Origin: Aminobacterium colombiense DSM 12261
GTDB taxonomy: Bacteria; Synergistota; Synergistia; Synergistales; Aminobacteriaceae
Direction of reading: 5' to 3'
Length of the DNA: 64,000 nt
NCBI RefSeq assembly: GCF_000025885.1
Contig: NC_014011.1
Location: 1,916,593-1,980,592, forward strand
Shown piece after piece: positions 43,038-52,866 of the stretch. The position numbers and the translations under genes are program-made. The notes beneath the pieces were generated by a model. The model saw only the letters and a program-made list of their open reading frames with translations. It had not been told where the DNA came from and made no database searches. The number at the start of each line of letters is the position of its first letter. Position 1 is the first letter of the stretch.

Positions 43038-45200
43038 TCAGGAGGGGCGAATTCGCATAGAATTCAAGATCACTGAAATTGAACTGAAGGCCATGGCCGT
43101 TTCCGCAATGGCAGGGTGGAGCAGGGCCCCCATGGCGAGTGGAATGGCGATGACGTTATAGGCAAAGGCCCAAAAGAGGTTTTGACGGATGACTGTAAAG
43201 GTCTGGCGGGAAATCTCAATAGCGTCGGCAATAGATGAAATTCCGCCGCGCACAACAACTATGTCTGCGCTATCTATGGCGAGATCTGTTCCCGTACCAA
43301 TAGCCACGCCAATATCCGCTCCCTTTAAGGCCGCGGCATCGTTCATCCCGTCACCCACCATGAGCACTTTTTTCCCATGGGCCTGGAAATCCCTCAGGAT
43401 ATTCAGTTTCTCTTCTGGTCGAATGCCAGCGTAAATCTTTTCTATACCAACGCGGCCAGCTACGGCCTGAGCTGTACGCTCGTTGTCTCCCGTTACCATC
43501 ACAGGGATGATACCTAGTTTTTTAAGACGTTCTACGGCCTCTATAGAATCCCTTCTCAAGGGATCTTCTATTGCTATAAAACCGGCAATTTTCTCGTTCT
43601 TGCGTACTTCCACCACCGTTCGCCCCATAGAAAGCTGCCTGCTATAAAGAGAGGAGTCGTGAGTTTTTCCAACAAAGTACAGATCGTCCCCTACAGTGCC
43701 CCTCACTCCCTCTCCCGCAATCTCTTCCATAGAGACAGGTTCGAGCTGTGTTGCCCTGGCCGATGATATGGCCTTGGCCAAGGGATGGATAGAATGGCGT
43801 TCCAGGGCTGCTACCCTTTCCATATCATCGTCAGAAAGATTGGTCTCAACAACTTCGGGGCTTCCCTGAGTAATTGTGCCCGTCTTATCCATAAGCACAA
43901 TGCCCACTTCCTTCGCCGTCTGTATGGCCTCGGCATTGCGAATGACAAGCCCCTTCCTGGAAGCCGCGCCTGTGCCAGTAATAAGGGCCATGGGGGTGGC
44001 AAGACCTAGAGCACAGGGGCAAGCTATTACGAGAGTGGAAATGAATCCGAAAACAGCAATTGACAGGGGGTCGCGCACAGAGGTGACCCACGGCAGATAA
44101 CGGCTTGCTCCATCGAGAAAAGAAGCAAAACGATGGATACCGAAAAACCAGAATAGACCGCTGATAACAGCAAGGGCAGCAACGACTGGAACAAAATAAT
44201 TTGTCACTCTGTCGGCAAAGGCCTGAATTGGTATTTTTGCTCCCTGGGCTTCCTGAATAAGAGCAATCATCTGAGCTAAAAAGCTATCCTCCCCAATTTT
44301 TGTCGCCTGAACCTTTATTGATCCCGTGAGGTTGAGGGAGCCGCCCGTCACTTCTTCTTCCAATTTTTTCTGAACAGGAATGGATTCGCCGGTAATCATA
44401 GATTCATCTACAGATGTAGCCCCGTCGATGATCTTTCCATCGGCAGGAATTCGTTCCCCGGGCCTGACCATAAGAATGAATCCTTCTTTAACCGCTTCGA
44501 TAGGCACTGCTATTTCTCGACCCGATTCGTCAAGGATGCGAGCTTCTCTGGCCTGTATTGCCAAAAGAGACTTAATTTCCTTGGAAGCCCTGTCACGAAG
44601 ATGGGACTCAATAAAACGCCCCGTCACATGAAGAGCGATGATCATAGCGCCAATGGCTCCAAAAGAAGTTACCTTAACTCCCACAAGAAGCAGAATAGCG
44701 GTAGACCAGGCCGCTAACGCCCCAAGGGAAACAAGTACATCCATATTTGCGTGAAAATGGGAGAGGGCAATCCAGGCCCCTTTCATGGAAGCCCGACCAG
44801 CGCCAAAGAGCACAATGGCACCGCCAATAGCTTCGACAAAGGGAAACCAGGGCATATGAAACCCCGCCATATGGACGACCATAAGGAACATGAGAGGAAC
44901 CGTTATACCCCAACTTATAAGAAGGTTTCTTTTTGCCCCTTCATAACGACGGCGATCAAGGTCTTCCGGCTGTTCATAGGAAACGTCATATCCGGCCTTT
45001 CTTACCGCTTCTTCCAGCTCTTCCATTGAAACATCTTTATCAAGAACCACAAAAGCAGTTTCTGTTGCCAAATTCACTCCCGCAAAAATAACCCCGTCTA
45101 CTTTTTTAAGAGACCGTTCAACGATCCTCGCACAGGTGGCGCACGTCATGCCTGTTACTGAAAAAGATATTTTTTTAGAGTTTTCGCCCCTTGTCATCAT
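43038..45200 (-). CDS. copA: Copper-exporting P1B-type ATPase
   Basis: A 720-residue heavy-metal pump that expels Cu+ (or Ag+) across the inner membrane. One N-terminal HMA domain (GMTCATC, Cys20 and Cys23), eight expected membrane helices, the transmembrane CPC site (ACPCALGLAT) diagnostic for Cu+ transporters, phosphorylation motif MDKTGTIT, the HP motif (RHSIHPLAKA) and GDGMND. AAGGAG precedes the ATG. Downstream of the metallochaperone gene on the same strand, separated by a terminator hairpin and a 15-bp palindrome. Confidence 0.96.
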   Translation of the reverse strand: MMTRGENSKKISFSVTGMTCATCARIVERSLKKVDGVIFAGVNLATETAFVVLDKDVSMEELEEAVRKAGYDVSYEQPEDLDRRRYEGAKRNLLISWGITVPLMFLMVVHMAGFHMPWFPFVEAIGGAIVLFGAGRASMKGAWIALSHFHANMDVLVSLGALAAWSTAILLLVGVKVTSFGAIGAMIIALHVTGRFIESHLRDRASKEIKSLLAIQAREARILDESGREIAVPIEAVKEGFILMVRPGERIPADGKIIDGATSVDESMITGESIPVQKKLEEEVTGGSLNLTGSIKVQATKIGEDSFLAQMIALIQEAQGAKIPIQAFADRVTNYFVPVVAALAVISGLFWFFGIHRFASFLDGASRYLPWVTSVRDPLSIAVFGFISTLVIACPCALGLATPMALITGTGAASRKGLVIRNAEAIQTAKEVGIVLMDKTGTITQGSPEVVETNLSDDDMERVAALERHSIHPLAKAISSARATQLEPVSMEEIAGEGVRGTVGDDLYFVGKTHDSSLYSRQLSMGRTVVEVRKNEKIAGFIAIEDPLRRDSIEAVERLKKLGIIPVMVTGDNERTAQAVAGRVGIEKIYAGIRPEEKLNILRDFQAHGKKVLMVGDGMNDAAALKGADIGVAIGTGTDLAIDSADIVVVRGGISSIADAIEISRQTFTVIRQNLFWAFAYNVIAIPLAMGALLHPAIAETAMAFSSISVILNSMRIRPS

Positions 45201-45251
45201 AGAAACAGCTCCTTGTAGAAATACTATAGATTTGGTAGGATATCTTTTTGT

Positions 45252-45266
45252 TATTATGCCATAATA
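45252..45266. promoter_or_regulatory. Palindrome upstream of copA
   Basis: TATTATG-C-CATAATA, a perfect 7-bp inverted repeat with a one-base centre, 52 bases before the copA start. Candidate binding site for a copper-responsive repressor, or part of a promoter; no cognate regulator is in the window. Confidence 0.45.
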
Positions 45267-45282
45267 CCCTCCATATGTATAG

Positions 45283-45321
45283 TAAAAAGGCCGCTTTTCT
45301 CACACCATAGAGAGAGCGGCC
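45283..45321 (-). terminator. Terminator after copZ
   Basis: On the minus strand GGCCGC (45316-45321) pairs with GCGGCC (45289-45294) and is followed by TTTTT. It lies between the chaperone and the ATPase genes, so copA probably depends on read-through or its own promoter. Confidence 0.75.
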
Positions 45322-45337
45322 TCCAAGTTCCTTGATT

Positions 45338-45538
45338 TTAGTTTTGAAGAGTTGCAGGGTATCCTGCCTCTTCAAGGGCTTCGAGAATTTTCTGGGGGGC
45401 ATCCGTTTCAATAGTAACTGTTTTTGTTTCTAGTCTGATTTCGAAATCAGTCAAACCCTCTTCTTCCAATGCCGAGCTAATACGCTTAACACAATGTCCG
45501 CAGGACATATCAGGCACATGAAACACGTGTTTTTTCAC
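45338..45538 (-). CDS. copZ: Copper chaperone with a single HMA domain
   Basis: A 66-residue ferredoxin-like HMA protein that binds Cu+ through DMSCGHC (Cys13, Cys16) and should hand it to the HMA domain of the neighbouring ATPase in the cytoplasm. Length and fold pattern are those of CopZ. GGAGGG lies upstream of the ATG. Encoded just upstream of copA on the same strand. Confidence 0.92.
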   Translation of the reverse strand: MKKHVFHVPDMSCGHCVKRISSALEEEGLTDFEIRLETKTVTIETDAPQKILEALEEAGYPATLQN

Positions 45539-45688
45539 TTTTGTCCCTCCATTCTTTCTATCATTCCCTCATGGCACCATGCTCTACGGCTTTTATAGGC
45601 TAAAGCCCCCCACTTGTAAAGTTTGAATTTAAAAACTCCCTTTTGCGTGTAAAATAATAAGGAGAGCTTACCGAAGGAGTTGAAATCC

Positions 45689-46966
45689 ATGGCCTCTCCT
45701 CGTATTTCTCTTCTCGACCTTATAGAGCGAGAGGAACTACAAAAAATTCAGGATGCCTTTGCCGAAGTCCATGATGTGGCATCTGTGATTACGGATGTTC
45801 ATGGGAATTCTATTACTGAACCAAGCAATTTCAGTAAAGTTTGCCAATTGGTCCGTCAAACATCAGAAGGAGCCAGCCGCTGTATTCGCTCTGACCGTGT
45901 GCTTGGCATCAAGGCCGCGCGGCTGCTTCAGCCAACATATCAGCGCTGCCTCAGCTGCGGTTTTGTCGATGCCAGCGCTCCTATCATTGTTGAGGGGCAG
46001 CATATTGCCAACTGGCAGATATCTCAGAATGCTCTCGGAGTTGGAGAGAATCGCATTCGAGAGTATGCCCTTGAGATAGGAGCCGACCCTGTTCAACTTT
46101 GCGAAGCCCTAAGGGAAATGCCAGAGGGGAGTCTGGCTCATTTTGAAAAAACCCTTAAATTACTGTGGCTTATGGCTCAACAGCTCTCCTCAAAGGGATA
46201 TGCCAACCTCATTTTGGCCCGGGAAATAGAGCAGGTGAGAACCACAGAAAAGATGCTCGAAGAATCTCAGGAAGACCTGCGATCCCTTGCTTCTGAATTA
46301 ACCCTAGCAGAAGAACGGACCCGACGCAAAATCGCGGCAAATCTTCACGACCAGGTGGGACACGCACTGGTAACCATGCAAAGGAATCTTCGCCAGGCCC
46401 ATAGAACTCATGATGGACAGGTGAAAAACACCCTCTTATCTGCAAGCATAGCCCATCTCGATGAAGTTATAGAGCAGACTCGAGACCTTACGGCCAGGTT
46501 AAGTCCCCCTCTGCTATATGATTTAGGTCTCGCCGCCGCTTTAGAATCCCTTGGAGACGAAATGTTTTCTCCTCTTTCAATTGATTTTATCCTTGATGCA
46601 GCTATGAATTGCCGTCTTCTCGAACAAGAATTGAGCATTATGCTTTACCATATGGTCAAAGAACTTTTCATAAATGTTCTGAAACATGCCCGAGCTACCG
46701 CAATCCAATGTCTTATTACGAGGGAAGATGGTTTTTTTTGTGTCGCTGTTCATGATGACGGTGTAGGATTCGACCCCTCTCAAGCCATTACCATTCGGAA
46801 ACGAAGTTTTGGCCTATTCAGCATAAGAGAACGTCTTCGACATTGGGGAGGGCAAATGATCATTAACTCTTCTGCAGGAAAAGGAACGGGCATTATCATC
46901 AGGATCCCCTTGAAAAACAGTTCTGAAGGAGGTTTTATCTGTGACCGTTCGGATCATCGTTGCTGA
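45689..46966 (+). CDS. Cytoplasmic sensor histidine kinase with PocR-type ligand domain
   Basis: A 425-residue kinase without membrane segments. Residues ~10-170 match a PocR-type sensor domain: a PAS-like fold with cysteines in KVCQLVRQTSEGASRCIRSD and CLSCGF, then APIIVEGQHIANWQISQ. A short coiled coil leads to HisKA_3 (histidine in AANLHDQVGHALV) and HATPase_c (N-box MVKELFINVLKHA, DDGVGFDPS). PocR domains bind small organic molecules such as diols. ATG 45689 is chosen (GAAGGAG ends 9 bases before). Forms an operon with the response regulator, whose start lies inside its 3' end. Confidence 0.92.
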   Translation: MASPRISLLDLIEREELQKIQDAFAEVHDVASVITDVHGNSITEPSNFSKVCQLVRQTSEGASRCIRSDRVLGIKAARLLQPTYQRCLSCGFVDASAPIIVEGQHIANWQISQNALGVGENRIREYALEIGADPVQLCEALREMPEGSLAHFEKTLKLLWLMAQQLSSKGYANLILAREIEQVRTTEKMLEESQEDLRSLASELTLAEERTRRKIAANLHDQVGHALVTMQRNLRQAHRTHDGQVKNTLLSASIAHLDEVIEQTRDLTARLSPPLLYDLGLAAALESLGDEMFSPLSIDFILDAAMNCRLLEQELSIMLYHMVKELFINVLKHARATAIQCLITREDGFFCVAVHDDGVGFDPSQAITIRKRSFGLFSIRERLRHWGGQMIINSSAGKGTGIIIRIPLKNSSEGGFICDRSDHRC

Positions 46967-47630
46967 CGACCACCCTGTAACACGAAAAGGGCTCAGCAGC
47001 GTTCTGGAAAATATTGAGAGTTTTCAGGTTGTTGCTGAAACAGGAGATGGACGTTCTACAGTGGAAGCAGCTTTGTCCCACTCTCCCGATGTTATTATTA
47101 TGGACATCTCAATGCCTGATATGAACGGGCTTGAAGCTACCCGAGCCATTTGTCGGGAAAATGACAGGATTAAAATTATCGCCCTTTCCATTCACTCAAA
47201 CAAACATTATGTTCGAGAAATGTTCGCTGCCGGCGCTACTGGATATCTGTTGAAGAATTGTGACATTGACGAAGTGATCAAAGCCATCAACGCCGTCTGT
47301 GAAGGTGAAATGTATCTCTGTACAGCCCTTACCTCAACGGTTCTGCAAGACTACGTCAAAAGATCTACGAACGCCAGTTCTTCAACAATGCTCGAACTTC
47401 TCACTCCCAGGGAAAAAGAAATACTCCTTTTGCTGGCTCAAGGGTTCGCTACAAAAGAAATTGCCTCTCAACTCTCAATCAGTCGCAAAACTGTGGAAAC
47501 TCATAAGGCCAGAACGATGGAAAAACTTGGTCTTTATTCAGTAGCAGAATTAGCCCGTTTCGCGGAACGGGAAGGACTGCTTGCAGCGTCATCTTCAAGC
47601 CTAAATAGTCGAAAGCCCCTACAAAAATAG
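46941..47630 (+). CDS. NarL/FixJ-family response regulator
   Basis: A 229-residue regulator: receiver domain with ADDHPVTRKG, phosphorylation site in VIIMDISMPD and lysine in YLLKNCD; LuxR-type helix-turn-helix with LTPREKEILLLLAQG...SRKTVETHKART. The GTG start at 46941 is preceded by GAAGGAGG and lies inside the kinase gene. Resembles the regulator at 10553-11215, but the two pairs differ in sensor domain. Targets unknown; glyA and the amidohydrolase downstream are candidates by proximity only. Confidence 0.93.
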   Translation: MTVRIIVADDHPVTRKGLSSVLENIESFQVVAETGDGRSTVEAALSHSPDVIIMDISMPDMNGLEATRAICRENDRIKIIALSIHSNKHYVREMFAAGATGYLLKNCDIDEVIKAINAVCEGEMYLCTALTSTVLQDYVKRSTNASSSTMLELLTPREKEILLLLAQGFATKEIASQLSISRKTVETHKARTMEKLGLYSVAELARFAEREGLLAASSSSLNSRKPLQK

Positions 47631-47650
47631 GACTTTTTGCCTTCTAGATT

Positions 47651-47690
47651 GACCAAAAACCTGACGTTTCCGTAGGGTTTTTGGTTCATT
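47651..47690 (+). terminator. Terminator after the two-component operon
   Basis: GACCAAAAACC (47651-47661) pairs with GGTTTTTGGTT (47676-47686), followed by CATTTG. Separates the regulator from glyA. Confidence 0.7.
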
Positions 47691-47797
47691 TGCTCCCTAT
47701 TTTTCTTATTGTCTTTTTATATTAAGAAACTATGCTTTTATGGAAGGCTTACTATCTGCCTTTTTACACTATAACGTGCACAGAGGAGGGATGGTTC

Positions 47798-49069
47798 GTG
47801 AACCTTATCCATTTTATCGATCCGGAGTTGGCCGCAGCCATTGAAGGGGAGAAGGAACGTCAAAATATGACGATTGAGCTTATTGCTTCTGAAAACTTTG
47901 TTCCGGAAGTAATACTTGAAGCTCAGGGATCGTTGCTCACCAATAAGTATGCGGAGGGCTACCCCGGAAAACGCTATCATGGCGGGTGTGAGTTCATTGA
48001 TGTAGTAGAAAGTCTTGCTATAGAACGGGCAAAAAAATTATTTGGAGCAGATCACGCCAATGTTCAGCCTCATTCAGGCGTCAACGCCAATCTCGCTGTT
48101 TTCATGGCCATGCTGGAACCGGGAGACACCATTCTTGGCATGGATCTCAAACATGGCGGACATCTTTCTCACGGTACCACTGTGAATATTTCCGGGAAAT
48201 TTTTCAATTCTTACCAATATGGAATTAGCAAAACCACCGGACAAATCGACTACGACCAGGTTGAGAAACTCGCCAAAGAGGTTCGCCCCAAACTTATTAT
48301 TGCCGGAGGCAGCGCCTATTCCCGCTTTATAGATTTTGAACGATTTTCCCAAATAGCCCAAGAAGTTGGAGCTTATTTCATGGTCGATATGGCCCATATT
48401 GCGGGGCTTGTAGCAGCAAACATGCATCCTAGCCCAGTTCCCTATGCCGACTTTGTTACCTTTACAACCACTAAAACACTCAGGGGCGCTCGGGGTGGCA
48501 ATATTCTATGCCGCTCAGAGTATGCCCATAAAATAGACAAGGCTATTTTCCCCGGCATTCAGGGAGGTCCGATCCCTCAGATTATGGCAGCCAAAGCCCT
48601 CACCTTCAAACTGGCCATGACAGACGAATTCAAAGCATACGCCTCTCAGGTCGTGAAAAATGCTAAGGTCATGGCTCACGTCCTTCAGGAGAATGGATAT
48701 GACATCGTTTCAAAGGGAACGGATAACCACCTTATGCTTGTCGATCTCAGAAGCAAAAATATGACGGGGTGTGACGCAGAAAAAAAACTGGAAGAAGTGG
48801 GGATTACCGTCAATATGAACCTCATTCCCTTTGATCCCCAAAAAGCCACTGTTACAAGTGGAATCCGTATAGGCCTTGCCGGCGTGACCAGCCGCGGCTT
48901 CGATGAAAAAGATACGGAAAAAGTGGCAAGGCTTGTTGTTCGAGTTCTCGAAAATAATGATGGAGCTTCTCTCTCTTCATTCAAAGAAGAGGTGCACTCA
49001 ATTTGTATAGAACACCCTATTTATATGTCAAAGACAGAACTTGCATTGCGATATCAGTCTAAAAAATAA
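47798..49069 (+). CDS. glyA: Serine hydroxymethyltransferase
   Basis: A 423-residue PLP enzyme that interconverts serine plus THF and glycine plus methylene-THF in the cytoplasm, feeding one-carbon units. The PLP-lysine motif [12 protein letters not shown], the N-terminal IELIASENF and the conserved YPGKRYHGG are intact. GTG 47798 is chosen because GAGGAGGG (47783-47790) lies 7 bases before it and it gives the normal family N-terminus; the frame is open to 47732. Links to the THF-dependent step of histidine breakdown encoded elsewhere in the window. Confidence 0.96.
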   Translation: MNLIHFIDPELAAAIEGEKERQNMTIELIASENFVPEVILEAQGSLLTNKYAEGYPGKRYHGGCEFIDVVESLAIERAKKLFGADHANVQPHSGVNANLAVFMAMLEPGDTILGMDLKHGGHLSHGTTVNISGKFFNSYQYGISKTTGQIDYDQVEKLAKEVRPKLIIAGGSAYSRFIDFERFSQIAQEVGAYFMVDMAHIAGLVAANMHPSPVPYADFVTFTTTKTLRGARGGNILCRSEYAHKIDKAIFPGIQGGPIPQIMAAKALTFKLAMTDEFKAYASQVVKNAKVMAHVLQENGYDIVSKGTDNHLMLVDLRSKNMTGCDAEKKLEEVGITVNMNLIPFDPQKATVTSGIRIGLAGVTSRGFDEKDTEKVARLVVRVLENNDGASLSSFKEEVHSICIEHPIYMSKTELALRYQSKK

Positions 49070-49146
49070 CCTGAGGGCTGCCAAAAGTGTCAGGCGTCCA
49101 AGGAGGAAACCTAAAACCTATACATCCTTAGGAGGGAAAACTCAAA

Positions 49147-50346
49147 ATGTGGAGCCCCGCCATCAAACAGTTAAGTCACCAGATCTTTGAAGAACTTCAG
49201 CACCTTTACAGAGATTTTCACAGGCACCCTGAATTGAGTTTTAAAGAAAAGGACACTTCTGAAAAGATTGCGGCCTATATGGAAAACCTCGGCTGTACAG
49301 TGCAAAAAAACGTAGCGGGAACAGGTGTTGTCGCCCTTTTAATGGGGGCTAAAAAAGGGCCAACAGTCGCTATTCGTGCAGATATAGACGCCCTTCCTGT
49401 TGAAGAAAAAAGCGGCCTTCCCTATGAGTCGGTCTATGAAGGGCTGATGCATGCGTGTGGACATGACGTTCATATAACCTGTGCCCTTGGGGCGGCAAAA
49501 ATTCTCGCTTCTTTGAAAAATGATCTTCAGGGAACTGTCAAATTTATTTTTCAGCCTGCCGAAGAAATAAACGCGGGAGCGAAAGCTATGATAGAAGAAG
49601 GTGTTCTTGAAAATCCTCATGTTTCCATGATCTTCGGTCTCCATAATCATCCGGAAATCCCGGTAGGAAAAGTCGCTCTCAAAGAAGGTCCCCTCATGGC
49701 TTCTGTAGATACCACCTTTGTAACCATAAAGGGCAGAGGAGGACACGGCGCCTTTCCCCATAAAGATATCGACCCCGTTGTGGCGGCAGCATCCATTATT
49801 ATGAACCTCCAGACTATAGTGAGCAGAAATGTCGACCCGCAACATTCGGCCGTTGTAAGTTTTGGAACTATTCATGGCGGAACAGCCAATAATGTGATCC
49901 CTGATGAGGTAAAACTTACAGGGACTGTTCGCACTTTTGACCCGCACATTCGTGAGTCTATGGAACCATGGATGAGAAGAGTTATAGAGCATACCGCCGC
50001 AAGTCTGGGATGTACGGCTGATTTTTATTATCGGCAAGATCTCCCTGCCGTTATGAACCATCCCGAAGCCGCCGCTCTGGGGATGCAAGCCATAGAGGAA
50101 ATTATTGGCAAAGAAGGGATTGTTATTCCTGTTCCATCCATGGGGGGCGAGGATTTTGCTATTTTTCAGGAGAAGGTGCCGGGATGCTTTTTCTGGCTGG
50201 GCGTCGGCAATCCTGATATTGACGCAATCCATCCATGGCACAGCCCCCGCTTTAAGGCCGACGAAGGGGCCCTTTCTATCGGGGCCGGCGTTCTGGCCCT
50301 TTCAGCGTATCGTGGTTTACTACACTGTCAAGGAGCAGACTCTTAG
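49147..50346 (+). CDS. M20D-family amidohydrolase
   Basis: A 399-residue relative of the two enzymes at the left edge, with the canonical metal motif HACGHDVH, catalytic FQPAEE, KGRGGHGAFPHKD in the dimerisation domain and the late histidine in IHPWHSPRF. Likely cleaves N-acyl amino acids (aminoacylase/hippurate-hydrolase type). TAGGAGGG precedes the ATG, 77 bases after glyA on the same strand, so they may be co-transcribed. Substrate unknown. Confidence 0.94.
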   Translation: MWSPAIKQLSHQIFEELQHLYRDFHRHPELSFKEKDTSEKIAAYMENLGCTVQKNVAGTGVVALLMGAKKGPTVAIRADIDALPVEEKSGLPYESVYEGLMHACGHDVHITCALGAAKILASLKNDLQGTVKFIFQPAEEINAGAKAMIEEGVLENPHVSMIFGLHNHPEIPVGKVALKEGPLMASVDTTFVTIKGRGGHGAFPHKDIDPVVAAASIIMNLQTIVSRNVDPQHSAVVSFGTIHGGTANNVIPDEVKLTGTVRTFDPHIRESMEPWMRRVIEHTAASLGCTADFYYRQDLPAVMNHPEAAALGMQAIEEIIGKEGIVIPVPSMGGEDFAIFQEKVPGCFFWLGVGNPDIDAIHPWHSPRFKADEGALSIGAGVLALSAYRGLLHCQGADS

Positions 50347-50460
50347 TTCTTAATTCATTTACGAACCATTAACTGACGCCTTTTTTCTCTAACGCTGAGA
50401 ATTTTCTTGATTTTAAGACCAACCCTCCCTTATTATTGAAACAGCAGGGGGGGGTATAAA

Positions 50461-50985
50461 TTGTCTCTAGAACTTAATCTCGCCATGATTCTTATTTTCT
50501 GTGCGCGCTGCACAGATGTTTCTATGGCTACAATGCGAATGCTTCTTTTAGTCAAAGGGCAGCGGTTCAAGGCGGCATGCATCGGTTTTTGTGAAATATC
50601 CCTTTACCTTATGAGCCTGAAATACGTGCTTGATGCAGGGATTCACAGCCCCTTGAACTTTATTGCCTACGCTCTTGGCTTCTCTACGGGAAACTATATT
50701 GGCTCCTATCTCGAAGAAAAACTCCTTAAGGGGCACATTGTTGTAGAAATTATCACCGAAGAGACCCAGGGAGGCAAAGATCTTGCGGAAAAACTGAGGT
50801 CTAAAGGGTTTGGAACCACTGTTTTAGAGGGAGAGGGACGAGATGGCCCCCGACTTATTCTCAAAGTGATCTGTGACCGAAAAGATCGCTTTGCGGTGGC
50901 AGAGATTGGGAAACAAGCTGGAGGTTTTGTCTTCATGGCTGATGTTCGTAATGTCTGGGGCGGATATTTCAGCAAGAAAAAGTAA
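50461..50985 (+). CDS. DUF5698/DUF2179 membrane protein (UPF0316/YebE type)
   Basis: A 174-residue protein: three N-terminal membrane helices (about 8-85, with FCARCTDVSMATMRML typical of the family) followed by a soluble DUF2179 domain (about 95-170). The family is widespread and of unknown function; DUF2179 domains occur in putative ion or nucleotide-linked membrane proteins. Start is TTG 50461, placed after a run of eight G; no better start is seen. Convergent with the peptidase gene downstream, with 15 bases between stops. Confidence 0.85.
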   Translation: MSLELNLAMILIFCARCTDVSMATMRMLLLVKGQRFKAACIGFCEISLYLMSLKYVLDAGIHSPLNFIAYALGFSTGNYIGSYLEEKLLKGHIVVEIITEETQGGKDLAEKLRSKGFGTTVLEGEGRDGPRLILKVICDRKDRFAVAEIGKQAGGFVFMADVRNVWGGYFSKKK

Positions 50986-51000
50986 AACGCCCCTGCATTT

Positions 51001-52098
51001 CTATGCGCCATTCATAATCGCATAAACGATGTCACCTAAAGTGTAAAGATCCCGCTTGAGAATATATTCTTCTGAAGTATGGGCTTTTTTTGCTCCTATT
51101 CCGAGATTAACAGCTTCTATGCCTTTTTCGTTCAATATATTTGCGTCACTTCCTCCTCCTGAGGAAATCAAAACAGGAATGAGACCAATACGGCGAATAG
51201 CCGACGATGCCCACTGCACAGAGGGGGACATCTCCTTGAGAGTAAAACCTCTATAGGATTTCTGAATTCTTGTCTGGACTTTCGCTCCCAAAGAGGCGGC
51301 CCCTTTCTCCATAGCTTCTACCATGGTCTTCACTGTATCTTCCAGCTTTTTCTCACAAATGGAGCGGGCTTCTGCTTCTATAACAACGGCATCGCAAACA
51401 ACGCTCGTTGCCACCCCTCCATGGATAATACCAATATTGGCTGTGGTTTCATGGTCTATCCGGCCTGTTTTCATCCGCTTTAATCCTTCTGCAGAAGCCA
51501 TGATAGCGTTAATGCCTTCTTCAGGCTCATCTCCTGCATGGGCAGCCTTTCCAGTTATGTTCCAAAGGATTTTGGCATGGGATGGGGCCTGAACCACAAT
51601 ATGCCCCGGATCAGCTTCGTCATCCAGAATAAATGCCATTGAGGCCTGTATATCATTATGCCCAAGCTGTTTTGAGCCTTCAAGGCCTATTTCTTTCCGA
51701 ACTGTAAAAATTATCTCTATACAATGATGGGGAAGTCCCTTTTCAATCAGAGTTTCAAGGGCTTCTAGAATAGCGGCTATTCCAGCCCTGTCATCTGCGC
51801 CAAGAATAGTATTGCCAGATGAAGAGATGACACCATCCTTAATGATCGGAATAACGGGAGTGGGCAAAGAAACAGTATCCATATGAGCGGAAAGGGCAAT
51901 ACAACGATCTCTCCCTGGAGTTGGCGGAAGGACAGCCACAATGTTTTCCGCTCTTCCCTCTGCGCCTCGTCTAACAATGAGGCCCATCTGTAGGAGACGG
52001 GGCAAAATATACTGAACAACAGGTTCTTCATGTCCTGAGTCAGCTTTTAAACGAATAAGATCAAGAAAGGTCTGGAGCAACCGAGCATAATTGACCAT
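51001..52098 (-). CDS. M20-family peptidase (peptidase T-like)
   Basis: A 365-residue metallopeptidase resembling tripeptide/dipeptide peptidases. Metal and catalytic residues lie in LSAHMDTV (His), LGADDRAG (bridging Asp), RKEIGLEGSK (catalytic Glu, metal Glu), DDEAD and the last His in KKAHTSEEY. It differs clearly from the M20D enzymes elsewhere in the window. ATG 52098 is chosen (GGAGG seven bases upstream); the frame stays open to 52155. Same strand as the cyclodeaminase and hutH upstream, about 90 bases apart. Confidence 0.92.
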   Translation of the reverse strand: MVNYARLLQTFLDLIRLKADSGHEEPVVQYILPRLLQMGLIVRRGAEGRAENIVAVLPPTPGRDRCIALSAHMDTVSLPTPVIPIIKDGVISSSGNTILGADDRAGIAAILEALETLIEKGLPHHCIEIIFTVRKEIGLEGSKQLGHNDIQASMAFILDDEADPGHIVVQAPSHAKILWNITGKAAHAGDEPEEGINAIMASAEGLKRMKTGRIDHETTANIGIIHGGVATSVVCDAVVIEAEARSICEKKLEDTVKTMVEAMEKGAASLGAKVQTRIQKSYRGFTLKEMSPSVQWASSAIRRIGLIPVLISSGGGSDANILNEKGIEAVNLGIGAKKAHTSEEYILKRDLYTLGDIVYAIMNGA

Positions 52099-52188
52099 CA
52101 GCCAACCTCCAATCAGGTTTCTTGGTCCATTATGCTTTTTTTCCCCACCCAACACAATTTTAGCTGTACGATTCTAAATAGTTCTTCT

Positions 52189-52848
52189 TCATGGCCATCC
52201 TTCGGATTCTTGAATTTTAAGAAGGGCCTTAATGTATTGATCATTTGCTCCATCAATTTCAGACGTAATATCGTACATCAATGAAAGGGCCTCATCTTTT
52301 ACAGAGGAGCAAAACTCTTCATCATAGAGAGTGGGAAGGTTTGTCATAACTGTAAAACAAGAAGCCACTGCCGCGGCCCGCAATACTGAAAGACCAGCCA
52401 TGGCGTCGTTTACAGCTACCCTTACCCCAAGAGCCGAAGCACTCCGAAGCAAGGGCATGGCATCCTTGCAGCAGCGCAAAACTTCTAAAGGAACTACAAT
52501 GGCCTTTTTCATCATTTGCTCCCGCAATATGCCTTTGATCTCTTCTTCTTCGGGAACCTCAGAGGGGAGATTCGCCGTTTCGAGAAAAGAAAGGTAAGCA
52601 TTGGTGTCCTCCTCCATCAAGTAAAGAAATCTGTCAGATAATGCCCTTGTCTGGTCTCGTACCTGTTCCATCACTTTCCATGACTGTTCATAGGCCTCTT
52701 TTGAGAGGGTCAGTCTGGCAACTAACCCTCCAAGGGCCGCAGCCATAGCTCCACATAACGCCGCAACACTTCCCCCTCCTGGCGAAGGGGTTCCTAAAGA
52801 AATCTGTTCCACAAGATCATTCACTGGCATATGAGAGAGGGCTGACAT
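52189..52848 (-). CDS. Formimidoyltetrahydrofolate cyclodeaminase (FTCD C-terminal type, stand-alone)
   Basis: A 219-residue all-helical protein of the FTCD_C/FchA family, which converts 5-formimino-THF to 5,10-methenyl-THF with release of ammonia. The signature TPSPGGGSVAALCGAMAAALGGLVARL is split over residues ~19-45. In mammals this domain is fused to formiminotransferase; here it stands alone. AAAGGAG precedes the ATG. It lies 18 bases after hutH, so the two act in the same histidine pathway. The partner glutamate formiminotransferase is not in the window apart from the remnant at 26555. Confidence 0.92.
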   Translation of the reverse strand: MSALSHMPVNDLVEQISLGTPSPGGGSVAALCGAMAAALGGLVARLTLSKEAYEQSWKVMEQVRDQTRALSDRFLYLMEEDTNAYLSFLETANLPSEVPEEEEIKGILREQMMKKAIVVPLEVLRCCKDAMPLLRSASALGVRVAVNDAMAGLSVLRAAAVASCFTVMTNLPTLYDEEFCSSVKDEALSLMYDITSEIDGANDQYIKALLKIQESEGWP

Positions 52849-52866
52849 TTTTTCATCTCCTTTCCC

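Noticed and set aside
47640..47797. A glycine riboswitch before glyA.
   Set aside because: The interval is short and holds only the preceding terminator and an AT-rich promoter region; no glycine-aptamer motifs are visible.
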